Positions 52,633 through 60,389 of a stretch of 64,000 bases of DNA are shown one piece after another. The first letter of the stretch is position 1; each line of letters starts with the position of its first letter. Under the pieces are notes generated by a model. That model did not search any database, was not told where the DNA came from, and saw only the letters and a list, made by a program, of their open reading frames with translations. Location: assembly GCF_003384725.1 (NCBI RefSeq), contig NZ_QNVV01000004.1, forward strand, positions 177,052-241,051. Direction: 5' to 3'. Source of the DNA: Chryseobacterium pennipullorum (GTDB taxonomy: Bacteria > Bacteroidota > Bacteroidia > Flavobacteriales > Weeksellaceae). The translations under genes were made by a program, and so were the position numbers.

Positions 52633-52654
52633 AAAGCTTCCTTCCGGAAGCTTT
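52633..52654 (-). terminator. hutH terminator
   Basis: AAAGCTTCC, loop TTCC, GGAAGCTTT (52633-52654). In the minus direction it is followed by TT and an A/T-rich run. Confidence 0.7.
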
Positions 52655-52671
52655 CTGTTATTTTTTTTATA

Positions 52672-54159
52672 TTAATTGACTACAAATTTTCTTTCGTTAA
52701 TCAATTCTGCAATAGCCAGCATATCTTTACCAATGAGCCTGTCATCTTCCAGTTTGGAAACTCTTGAACGAAGAATTGCAAAATTTTCTTCAATCACTTT
52801 CGAGCATTTCGAAGGTCTTCTGAACTCCAGTCCCTGCGCAGCAAACATCAGTTCAACTGAGAGGATATTCACCAGATTTCCAAGAACCTGATTGAATTTT
52901 CTCCCTGAGATGCTTCCCATGGAAACATGGTCTTCCTGCCCTAAACTCGTGGGAATAGAGTCTGCAGAGGCCGGAAAACATAATGTTTTATTTTCGGTAA
53001 CCAAAGCTGCTGAAGTATATTGCGGGATCATAAATCCAGAGTTCAGTCCTGAGCTTTCTGTAAGCAGTCTCGGAAGCCCATACTTTCCTTCCAGCAGCAA
53101 GTAGCTTCTTCTGTCAGAAATATTTCCCAATTCTGCTGCGGCCAATGTTGCATAGTCTAAAGGCAGTGCCATCAGCTGTCCATGAAAATTACCTCCTGAA
53201 ATAGATTCTTCTGCGCTCAGTACGATTGGGTTATCCGTTACTGAATTAAGCTCTGTTTCAGCCATGGCTCTAAGATGCTCAAAAGAATTTCTGCTCGCTC
53301 CGTGGACCTGCGGCACACATCTCATAGAATAAGGATCCTGAACTCTTTCGCAGTCTTCGTGAGCTTTCAGGTTTTCTGAGCCTTTTAAGAATTTAAGCAT
53401 TCTTGCCGCCACTTTTTTACTTCCCTCAAAAGGTCTGATCTCATGAAGTTCTTTTTTGAAAGGGCTTGCAGAACCTCTGTAAGCTTCAATGCTCATCGCG
53501 GCAGTCATGTCTGCAAGATCCAGCAGATATTCGAATTTTTCCAATCCTTTGATGGCATGAGCAAGAATAAACTGAGTTCCGTTGATCAATCCCAACCCTT
53601 CTTTCGGACCTAAAGCCAGCGGATCCAGGTTATGTTTTTCCAGAACTTCCATGGTTTCAGAAACTGTATCTCCATCCCATACCTGTCCCAGTCCCAGTAA
53701 TGGCAATACCAGATGCGCCAGTGGAGCAAGATCTCCTGAAGCCCCTACCGAACCCTGTTCCGGCACTACGGGAATAATACCTTTTTCAAGCATCAGGATC
53801 ATTCTTTCAATAACTTCCAGCGAAACTCCAGAAAATCCTTTGGATAATGCATGCACTTTAGCGATCATCATGATCTTGGAAAGCTCTTTATCTATAGGCT
53901 TTCCTACTCCTACTGCATGAGAAATAATCAGGTTATACTGTAACTGAGCTGTTTCGTCAGCCGATATTTTAGTATCGCACAGGGGTCCAAATCCGGTATT
54001 GATCCCATATACACATCTGTCGGACTCTACTATTTGCTGTACGTTTTTCTGAGATTTTAAAATTTGTTCTTTTGCCGCTTTATTCAGCTTGGCTTTATTT
54101 GGCTTTTTACATATTTCCAGAACATCATGGAAAGTAAAAACATCTACTCCGTATATCAT
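52672..54159 (-). CDS. hutH: Histidine ammonia-lyase
   Basis: 495 residues. GSVGASGDLAPLAHL holds the A140-S141-G142 tripeptide that forms the MIO electrophile. RCVYGINTGFGPL is the N-terminal family block, and YTSAALVTENKTLCFPASADSIPTSLGQEDHVSMG the C-terminal block. It converts histidine to urocanate. Other hut genes (hutU, hutI, hutG) are not in the window; a related aromatic ammonia-lyase is possible but the SVGASGDLAPLAH block and length fit HutH best. Confidence 0.9.
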   Translation of the reverse strand: MIYGVDVFTFHDVLEICKKPNKAKLNKAAKEQILKSQKNVQQIVESDRCVYGINTGFGPLCDTKISADETAQLQYNLIISHAVGVGKPIDKELSKIMMIAKVHALSKGFSGVSLEVIERMILMLEKGIIPVVPEQGSVGASGDLAPLAHLVLPLLGLGQVWDGDTVSETMEVLEKHNLDPLALGPKEGLGLINGTQFILAHAIKGLEKFEYLLDLADMTAAMSIEAYRGSASPFKKELHEIRPFEGSKKVAARMLKFLKGSENLKAHEDCERVQDPYSMRCVPQVHGASRNSFEHLRAMAETELNSVTDNPIVLSAEESISGGNFHGQLMALPLDYATLAAAELGNISDRRSYLLLEGKYGLPRLLTESSGLNSGFMIPQYTSAALVTENKTLCFPASADSIPTSLGQEDHVSMGSISGRKFNQVLGNLVNILSVELMFAAQGLEFRRPSKCSKVIEENFAILRSRVSKLEDDRLIGKDMLAIAELINERKFVVN

Positions 54160-54506
54160 TTCTAAAAAATTTTCTTAAAATTACGCATTTAGCAATAATT
54201 GGAAAAGCTAAATTTCAACCTTCTATCTTTTTATACAACTGGTGAAATAATTTCCTGTTTTTCGCCCTAAAACAATAGGTCTCTATTTTCTTCAAAAATA
54301 GTTATCAATAGCCGCTGGATGGATGAAAACATTCACAGGACACTGACATAAGGAAGCTCAGAATTAATTTTCGAAAAGTAAAAGGCATCAAAATCCTGTA
54401 TGTTGAGATGTCTTTCAGGAATCGTTAAAAGTTTACAGACGATATTTAAATCTTTAAAAATTTCCTTCCCACGGAAATACAGGCAAAAATTCCGTAATTT
54501 TGTTAT
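54160..54506. other. Intergenic region between hutH and uvrC with a coding-like remnant
   Basis: 347 bases between divergent genes. TAATTTTG (54495-54502) lies 4 bases before the uvrC ATG. On the minus strand a frame open from about 54521 to a TGA at 54333 reads like a real protein end but has no start codon (see separate entry). The rest is AT-rich. Confidence 0.4.
54333..54500 (-). pseudogene. Coding-like remnant, hypothetical
   Basis: An open frame read from the minus strand ends at TGA (54333). It contains LYFRGKEIFKDL followed by IVCKLLTIPERHLNIQDFDA, then FYFSKINSELPYV, a balanced amino-acid mix. No in-frame ATG precedes it; a stop lies just upstream over the start of uvrC. The wording faintly recalls the opening of DUF4279-type proteins, which is only a guess. 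It may be a truncated gene remnant or chance. Confidence 0.25.
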
Positions 54507-56300
54507 ATGAATCCTTCTTTAGAATTACAGCTCAAAACTTTACCATCCGAACCCGGCGTTTATCGTTACTATGATAAAAACGACCAGCTACTGTATGTGG
54601 GCAAGGCTAAAAATTTAAAAAAGAGGGTTCTCTCCTACTTCAATAAAAACTTGTCCGGGTACAGGATCAAGATTATGGTTGGTAAAATCCAGCGTCTGGA
54701 AACCACCATTGTGAACAGTGAGTACGATGCACTTTTGCTGGAAAACAATCTGATTAAAGAACATAAACCGTTTTACAATGTCATGTTGAAAGATGACAAA
54801 ACGTATCCATGGATCTGTATCAAAAATGAAGATTTTCCCAGGATTTTTCTGACCAGAAACGTTATTAAGGATGGATCAGAATACTTCGGTCCGTATGCAA
54901 AAGTACGTCCTGCCAAAATTTTGCTGGATACCATCAAGCATATTTATAAGCTCAGAACCTGTAATCTTAATCTGGCACCCAGTAAAATTGCAGAGGGAAA
55001 ATACAAGGTTTGCCTTGAATACCACATCAAAAACTGCGAAGGCCCTTGTGAAGATCTTGAAAGCAAAGAGGACTACGACGAAAAAATAGATGCGATCCGC
55101 GGAATTATCAAAGGTGATTTCCGGAAGGCTAAAGAATACCTTGTGAATCAGATGATGAAGCTGGCTTCCAGCCTTCAGTTTGAAGAAGCGCAGATCATTA
55201 AGGAAAGATTAGATATCCTGGAAGATTACCAAGCTAAAAACACCGTTGTGAATGCTAATATTGATGATGTTGATGTCTTTGGAATGACCAGTGATGAAAC
55301 GGCAGCTTACGTTAATTTCTTTAAAATCAGAAACGGAAATATCATCCAGAGTTTCACCACAGAAATTAAAAAGATCCTTGAAGAAACAGATGAAGATATT
55401 ATGGAGGAAGCCATGATTGAGATCCGTCAGAAATTCGGATCCGATTCTAAAGAAGTATTGCTTCCTTTCCATCTGTCTGTAGAAATCCCGAACGTAAAGC
55501 TGATTGTTCCTAAAGTTGGAGATAAAAAAAGAATTGTAGAGCTTTCAGAAAAAAATGCGAAAGAATATCGTCTGGAAAAGCTAAAACAGGTACAAATCAT
55601 AGATCCTGAGCGGCATACCACCAGAATTATGGCAGAAATGCAGAAACTTCTGAGAATGCCTGTAGAACCGAGGCATATTGAGGGATTTGATAATTCCAAT
55701 ATTCAGGGGACCAATCCGGTTTCTGCGTGCGTTGTTTTTAGAGACGGTAAACCCAGCAAGTCCGATTACAGGATCTTTCATCCTAAAACAGTGGAAGGCC
55801 CCAACGATTTCGCCACGATGGAGGAAGTGATCTACCGCCGGTACAAAAGAATGCTGGATGAGGGAGAACAGCTTCCACAACTTATTCTGATTGATGGTGG
55901 AAAAGGACAGCTGTCTTCTGCAGTAAAGAGTTTGCGTTTACTGGGATTGTATGGGAAAATTACAATTATTGGGATTGCTAAAAGGCTCGAGGAAATTTTC
56001 TTTCCGGAAGATCCTATTCCTTTGTACCTTGATAAAAAATCCGAGACCTTAAAAATTCTTCAGAGGGTTCGAGACGAAGCTCACCGTTTTGGCGTAAAGC
56101 ATCACCGAACCAGAAGAAAAAATTCTACGATAAAGTCTGAACTGGAAGAGATTCCGGGGGTAGGTGAAAAGACCATCGAGCTCCTGCTATCCAGACTGAA
56201 GTCTGTAAAACGAATCAAAGAGTCTAATCTGGAAACCCTGGAAGAGATTTTAGGAAAGAGTAAAGCAAAGGTTATCTGGGAATTTTTCAATGCCAATTAG
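54507..56300 (+). CDS. uvrC: Excinuclease ABC subunit C
   Basis: 597 residues. The GIY-YIG nuclease domain (~14-95) shows PGVYRYYDKNDQLLYVGKAKNLKKRV. KLASSLQFEEAQIIKERLDILEDY (~210-235) is the UVR domain contacting UvrB. The UvrC RNase H-like core (~370-560) has IEGFDNSNIQGTNPVSACVVF and LILIDGGKGQL. A C-terminal HhH pair (~555-597) shows EIPGVGEKTIELLLSRL. It makes the two incisions of nucleotide-excision repair. The -7 box TAATTTTG ends only 4 bases before the ATG. Confidence 0.96.
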   Translation: MNPSLELQLKTLPSEPGVYRYYDKNDQLLYVGKAKNLKKRVLSYFNKNLSGYRIKIMVGKIQRLETTIVNSEYDALLLENNLIKEHKPFYNVMLKDDKTYPWICIKNEDFPRIFLTRNVIKDGSEYFGPYAKVRPAKILLDTIKHIYKLRTCNLNLAPSKIAEGKYKVCLEYHIKNCEGPCEDLESKEDYDEKIDAIRGIIKGDFRKAKEYLVNQMMKLASSLQFEEAQIIKERLDILEDYQAKNTVVNANIDDVDVFGMTSDETAAYVNFFKIRNGNIIQSFTTEIKKILEETDEDIMEEAMIEIRQKFGSDSKEVLLPFHLSVEIPNVKLIVPKVGDKKRIVELSEKNAKEYRLEKLKQVQIIDPERHTTRIMAEMQKLLRMPVEPRHIEGFDNSNIQGTNPVSACVVFRDGKPSKSDYRIFHPKTVEGPNDFATMEEVIYRRYKRMLDEGEQLPQLILIDGGKGQLSSAVKSLRLLGLYGKITIIGIAKRLEEIFFPEDPIPLYLDKKSETLKILQRVRDEAHRFGVKHHRTRRKNSTIKSELEEIPGVGEKTIELLLSRLKSVKRIKESNLETLEEILGKSKAKVIWEFFNAN

Positions 56301-56493
56301 AAATCCAACATATTGTCTCAAAAAAAGACAAAACACTCAAAATCGCCCTAACACAATATAAACAATAATAATAAGTGTTAAAAAAATAAAATATTCATTA
56401 CAAAATGATATTATTCATATTTTTTTCATAAATTAGTATTGTAATTAAGCACACAATAGAATTCAATTATTCATCAGGTTGCAGGGTACTGTA

Positions 56494-56574
56494 ATGAACA
56501 GCACGAAAATTATGGAGATGAAGGGTAATGAATCCAATATTCAGATTCCTGAAAAAACACATCAACATATATAA
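56494..56574 (+). CDS. Possible 26-residue peptide
   Basis: ATG at 56494, TAA at 56572. Product begins MNSTKIMEMKGNE and ends IPEKTHQHI; no signal peptide or GG leader. It ends 5 bases before a strong hairpin, the usual layout of a short transcription unit. TAGTATTG-like sequence near 56434 is one mismatch from a -7 box. Could equally be a small RNA or chance. Confidence 0.2.
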   Translation: MNSTKIMEMKGNESNIQIPEKTHQHI

Positions 56575-56579
56575 AAACG

Positions 56580-56605
56580 AATAAGCTCTTGTTTAAGAGC
56601 TTATT
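56580..56605. terminator. Terminator before the hypothetical secreted gene
   Basis: AATAAGCTCTT, loop, AAGAGCTTATT followed by TTTAT in the plus direction and an A/T run in the minus direction. It serves the minus-strand operon ending at 56629, and possibly the small ORF. Confidence 0.75.
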
Positions 56606-56628
56606 TTTATGATAGGGAAACGTTGGTA

Positions 56629-57417
56629 TTATTTTCCGTTAAAAACTTCTTTGGTATATCTTCCGTCAGCCTGAGGCCTATCGATCACTATATTTCCATT
56701 TTCGTAGTATCCGATCGTTGTATTACCATCTGCCAGTTTTACAAGGAACACTTCTTTTTTTGAGGTCGATTTAAAAATGGCAAAGGGAACAGAGCTTCCG
56801 GATTTTGCCAGAATAAACTGGTTGGAATCAATCTGTATTTTCTGCAGGTCTGTTTTCCCATCTGAGTAATTTGCTGATGTAGAAACAGGCGTTGCAGTGG
56901 AAACCGCTGAATGGGTACTTTGAGCTGTATTTGTTGCTGCTGTTGTTGGTGCTGTTGTTGGTGCTGTTGTAGTTGTGGTTGATGCCGGTAAAATATTAAC
57001 CGGGTTGGAAGGAGCTACCTTTAACAAAGCCTGCTTGAGTGCATTCCCAAGTCCTTCCTCGAAATCTTTAATATCCGAACGACCTTTGGATTCCAGAATT
57101 ACTTTTTTATGACAGTCTTTAAACTGCAGGATCACTTTGTTGGTAAAAAGACTCTTGTCATTAAGAACTTCTGCATTTACAATATTACAGGAATTATCCC
57201 TGGCCTCAGAAGGCCATTGATCTATACCCGATGGCAGAACAACATAGTTTTTCGCTTTTAAGGCGTTCGTCAAATGGGCCTCAAGGCCGTAGCTGTTACT
57301 TTTAAATGTTTCAAATTTTTCCGGAATCAACACATATTTATAGTCTGAAACCTTTTGTCCAAAAATCAATGATGAACCCATCATCAGCATCAATACCGAA
57401 ATCTTTTTCATATTCAT
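56629..57417 (-). CDS. Hypothetical secreted protein with Thr/Ala-rich linker
   Basis: 262 residues. Signal peptide ends near SSLIFGQ. The first domain (~22-140) has YKYVLIPEKFETFKSNSYGLEAHLTNAL and cysteines in CNIV and FKDCHKK. A low-complexity Thr/Ala/Pro linker (~147-185) is encoded by a 12-base DNA repeat. The last ~65 residues (GSSVPFAIFKSTSKKEVFLVKL) form a second small domain. It is 8 bases after the PorV/PorQ-like gene, likely co-transcribed with it. No family recognised; a PorV/PorQ-associated partner is a guess from context. Confidence 0.72.
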   Translation of the reverse strand: MNMKKISVLMLMMGSSLIFGQKVSDYKYVLIPEKFETFKSNSYGLEAHLTNALKAKNYVVLPSGIDQWPSEARDNSCNIVNAEVLNDKSLFTNKVILQFKDCHKKVILESKGRSDIKDFEEGLGNALKQALLKVAPSNPVNILPASTTTTTAPTTAPTTAATNTAQSTHSAVSTATPVSTSANYSDGKTDLQKIQIDSNQFILAKSGSSVPFAIFKSTSKKEVFLVKLADGNTTIGYYENGNIVIDRPQADGRYTKEVFNGK

Positions 57418-57425
57418 TTTATTTT

Positions 57426-58508
57426 TTAATCATTTCTAAATGCTCCCATATCCAGCTTCAGAGAAAAGAAGTTGGAAAAGAAATTGGAACCACCTATTCC
57501 GGAGTTGGTGATGGCATAATCCAGAGTTAGTCCACGGTATCTTATCCCAATCCCTGCACTAGGCTGGAAAGATACTTTTCTTTTAAGATCCTCAATATCT
57601 GTAATTGACTGAAATCTATTGATTCCCAATCTCACAAAAATCATTTTCTGGTAACCCAACTCAGCACCTGCATACGGGCTGATACTTGCAAAATCTGTAG
57701 AAACAAGGGATGCTGTTTTGGCAAAATCTACGTTCAGACCTGCTTCAGGCAATACATACAGGCTGCTGTTGATCTCAAACAATTTACTGGCTCCTACATT
57801 AAGCTTAGGCATCGTAAGTTCCATTTTATCCTTGGGTGCAGGGTTGAATTCTTCACCGTTAACTACTGTGGATAATTCTTTCTGATTAATACTCCAGAAG
57901 TTAACAGTAGTTGTAATATCTCTTACCATACCCCCGAACTTCCAGCCATTATCGGCTCTATAGGTAGCTCCCACGTCAAACCCGAATCCGTATCCGTTGG
58001 CAAATTTACCCACATTTCTATAGACTACTTTTGCATTTACCCCCACATCCAGTTTAGGATTCCCTCCGGGCCTGAAGGCATAGGAAAGTATTGCTGCATA
58101 ATCCGATTGGGAGAATTTGGTGATTTTATCATAATCAATATTCCCTTCAGAATCAATCATCTGAGTGGTATTTAAAATATTATCTACCCCTAGTCTCACC
58201 ACAGAAACTCCGAAAACACCTTCCTCCAATACTTTTGCATACGCCAGATAGTCATATTTTGCAATGGATTCAAAGTATTCAGCATGCATCGCTGCTCCCT
58301 GCCAGTCTCTTTCTATAGACATCAAACCTGCAGGGTTCCACATCGGAGAATATACATCATCCTGATTGGTGATTACAGCTCCACCCATGGCCAGCCCTCG
58401 GGCTCCGGCGCCGATATTCAGGAATTCGTTGGAATATTTTCTGATAATCTGAGATTCAGACAGCCCAAATAGTAGTGAAAATGCAAGTAAAAAATATTTT
58501 TTCATCAT
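57426..58508 (-). CDS. PorV/PorQ family T9SS outer membrane protein
   Basis: 360 residues. Signal peptide ends near FGLSESQ. EFLNIGAGARGLAMGGAVITNQDDVYSPMWNPAGL is the PorV/PorQ (UPF0164) signature with WNPAGL. The rest is a series of barrel strands ending in LKLDMGAFR. PorV shuttles T9SS cargo to the sortase PorU; PorQ is a paralogue. I cannot tell which from sequence. The gene is 16 bases after the EamA gene and 8 before the hypothetical one, giving a three-gene minus-strand operon. Confidence 0.88.
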   Translation of the reverse strand: MMKKYFLLAFSLLFGLSESQIIRKYSNEFLNIGAGARGLAMGGAVITNQDDVYSPMWNPAGLMSIERDWQGAAMHAEYFESIAKYDYLAYAKVLEEGVFGVSVVRLGVDNILNTTQMIDSEGNIDYDKITKFSQSDYAAILSYAFRPGGNPKLDVGVNAKVVYRNVGKFANGYGFGFDVGATYRADNGWKFGGMVRDITTTVNFWSINQKELSTVVNGEEFNPAPKDKMELTMPKLNVGASKLFEINSSLYVLPEAGLNVDFAKTASLVSTDFASISPYAGAELGYQKMIFVRLGINRFQSITDIEDLKRKVSFQPSAGIGIRYRGLTLDYAITNSGIGGSNFFSNFFSLKLDMGAFRND

Positions 58509-58524
58509 ATAAATTTGATGGTAG

Positions 58525-59400
58525 TTAAAGTTTTTTTGTTTTCCTGGCTTTCATTAATCCATTGGCAATGATTGCCAGTATCATAACTGCAGAAGCAATA
58601 TAAAAAATAGGGCTCATATGTTCTGATTCCCCAAAGATAAAAAAAGCTAGTATAATTCCGTAAACCGGTTCTAAATTAACTGTTAAAATTAGTGTAAAAG
58701 GGGATATATACTTCATTAAATTCACTGATTCCAGCATTGGAAAAGCAGTGAAAACACTAGCCAACAACCCTATTAACGCCAGATCCCGATAGTTTATTTC
58801 ACTCATTTCAAAAATTTGCCCAGAAAACAGATAAAATAGCATTAAAATAAACCATCCACAGAATATTTCATAAAAAATAATGTTTCCGGAGCTGGTCTTA
58901 CCAAACATTTTTCCGTTAAAAACTGAGAAAATAGTCCCAAAAACTGCACACAGCACCCCATAAATTATTCCCTCTTTGTAATGGAATTCTGTTTTAAAAA
59001 TCAGGAGAATACAGGCCACGATCACTGTTCCCATCACCACCTCTGTCATATCTATCTTTCGTTTAAAAATGACAGGTTCCAGAATTGATGCGAATAATGT
59101 AGACAGGGAGAGGCAGCTTAAAGCGATGGACACATTAGACACCTTAATGGAGTAAAAGAAACAGTACCAATGTAAAGCCATTGCCACTCCAATAGCAGCT
59201 AACTGGAAAAAGATTTTTTTTGAAACCTTTATACTTTCTTTCTTAAAAAATCTAATGAAGACATATAGAAAGATCGCTGCAAATAACATTCTGTAAAATA
59301 CAAGGACCTGGGCATTCGCATGAATCAGTTTTCCTAAAATTGCAGTGAACCCCCATAAAAATACAATCAGATGCAACCTGAAAAGCGCTAATTTATGCAT
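58525..59400 (-). CDS. EamA/DMT-family transporter
   Basis: 291 residues with ten predicted membrane helices. Two EamA repeats: FLWGFTAILGKLIHANAQVLVFYRMLFAAIFLYVF and later VFGTIFSVFNGKM ... YISPFTLILTVNLEPVYGIILAFFIFGE. Inner membrane export or import of a small metabolite is usual. It opens an operon with the PorV/PorQ-like gene. A TAAATTTG -7 box (plus 59429-59436) lies 28 bases upstream. Confidence 0.87.
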   Translation of the reverse strand: MHKLALFRLHLIVFLWGFTAILGKLIHANAQVLVFYRMLFAAIFLYVFIRFFKKESIKVSKKIFFQLAAIGVAMALHWYCFFYSIKVSNVSIALSCLSLSTLFASILEPVIFKRKIDMTEVVMGTVIVACILLIFKTEFHYKEGIIYGVLCAVFGTIFSVFNGKMFGKTSSGNIIFYEIFCGWFILMLFYLFSGQIFEMSEINYRDLALIGLLASVFTAFPMLESVNLMKYISPFTLILTVNLEPVYGIILAFFIFGESEHMSPIFYIASAVMILAIIANGLMKARKTKKL

Positions 59401-59428
59401 AACCTACCTCTTTGAAAATTTTAACATG

Positions 59429-59436
59429 CAAATTTA
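59429..59436 (-). promoter_or_regulatory. Likely -7 box of the EamA-PorV/Q operon
   Basis: Minus-strand TAAATTTG about 28 bases before the ATG. No TTG is at the expected -33 distance, so the support is the -7 element alone. Confidence 0.35.
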
Positions 59437-59580
59437 CAAATAGGCTTTTATAAATGTCACATAAAATATAAATTTACTGTAATAAATAAAGTTTTTTTTT
59501 GATTTTTTGGTGAATGAATGATATACCTTTATTATTTTTAGAAAGTAAAGCCAAAAACGATAAAGATAATTGATTGACAT

Positions 59581-60105
59581 ATGATACTAAAGCCAGATAT
59601 TAGAATCAAAACAGAACGTATGATCTTAAAACCGGTGGAAGATTTATACATCGATGATATTCTTGAACATTTTACCACCGAAGTTACCAGATATATGCCG
59701 TTTAGCCCGCAAGGTAATAGGATGGATATTGTAAGTTTTGTCAATGAGTCAAAAAGAACATTATCCGAAAACACGGATCTGGTTCTGGCTGCTTTAGATT
59801 CAAACGGAGATTTCATCGGATGTTGTGGTATTCATCATATAAGTGAAGAATCAGTTGAACTTGGACTCTGGTTAAAAAAGAGTTCTCAGGGTAAGGGATT
59901 TGGAACTGAAATTATAAGGAATCTTGTTGAGTTTTTAGAAGATAACTTTATTTTTAAGTACATCGTATACCCTGTGGACGAGCAAAATATAGCTAGCAGA
60001 AAAATTCCGGAAAAATTGGGTTTCATTCCCTTCAAAAGCTATAAAAAGAAGAAAGATTCTACGACTGATCTTACTATTGTAGAATATAGAAAATATTATC
60101 CATGA
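59581..60105 (+). CDS. GNAT family N-acetyltransferase (RimJ/RimL-like)
   Basis: 174 residues. IKTERMILKPVEDLYIDDILEHFTTEVTRYMPF is the RimJ/RimL-type opening. ELGLWLKKSSQGKGFGTEIIRNLVEFL carries the acetyl-CoA motif (QGKGFG), and VYPVDEQNIASRKIPEKLGFIPF the C-terminal block. It should transfer an acetyl group to an amine, for example an N-terminus or small molecule. Stand-alone gene. Confidence 0.88.
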   Translation: MILKPDIRIKTERMILKPVEDLYIDDILEHFTTEVTRYMPFSPQGNRMDIVSFVNESKRTLSENTDLVLAALDSNGDFIGCCGIHHISEESVELGLWLKKSSQGKGFGTEIIRNLVEFLEDNFIFKYIVYPVDEQNIASRKIPEKLGFIPFKSYKKKKDSTTDLTIVEYRKYYP

Positions 60106-60126
60106 TTTCAGGTGTGGGTCATCACC

Positions 60127-60250
60127 AAAAAACCCTGAAAATTTGTTAAACTTTCAGGGCCTTCAAATAATAAACTATTAAAAAAATAAACTAGGAACTG
60201 AGTATTTAGCAGAGAATATCACCTCTGTTACTCAAGTGTAAAGTTAGAAA
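60127..60250 (-). ncRNA. Candidate small structured RNA on the minus strand
   Basis: No gene fills 60106-60389. Read from the minus strand, a two-part stem (GAGTA/TACTC at 60200-60204 and 60229-60233 enclosing CAGAG/CTCTG at 60210-60214 and 60223-60227) is followed by a hairpin CCCTGAAA-N11-TTTCAGGG (60133-60159) and then six T residues (60127-60132). The hairpin has no T tract on the plus strand, so it is not a good terminator for the acetyltransferase. No minus-strand gene is upstream. TSS position is a guess. Confidence 0.4.
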
Positions 60251-60389
60251 AAATATAAATTATTTAAAAATATATTTTAGTTAAAAATTTCACAATTTCC
60301 TAGAAACCAAAGTATTAAACATCTGTTTTAGTTCTCACTCGTATTCCTCATAAAAATAGTATCTTTAAGCGTAAAAAATTGAGAATTCT

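Larger units (their letters stand above)
56301..56628. other. Intergenic region with a small ORF and terminator
   Basis: 328 bases between the converging uvrC and the hypothetical gene. It is very AT-rich. A 26-codon frame (56494-56574) and a strong hairpin (56580-56605) are the only structured parts. Confidence 0.4.
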
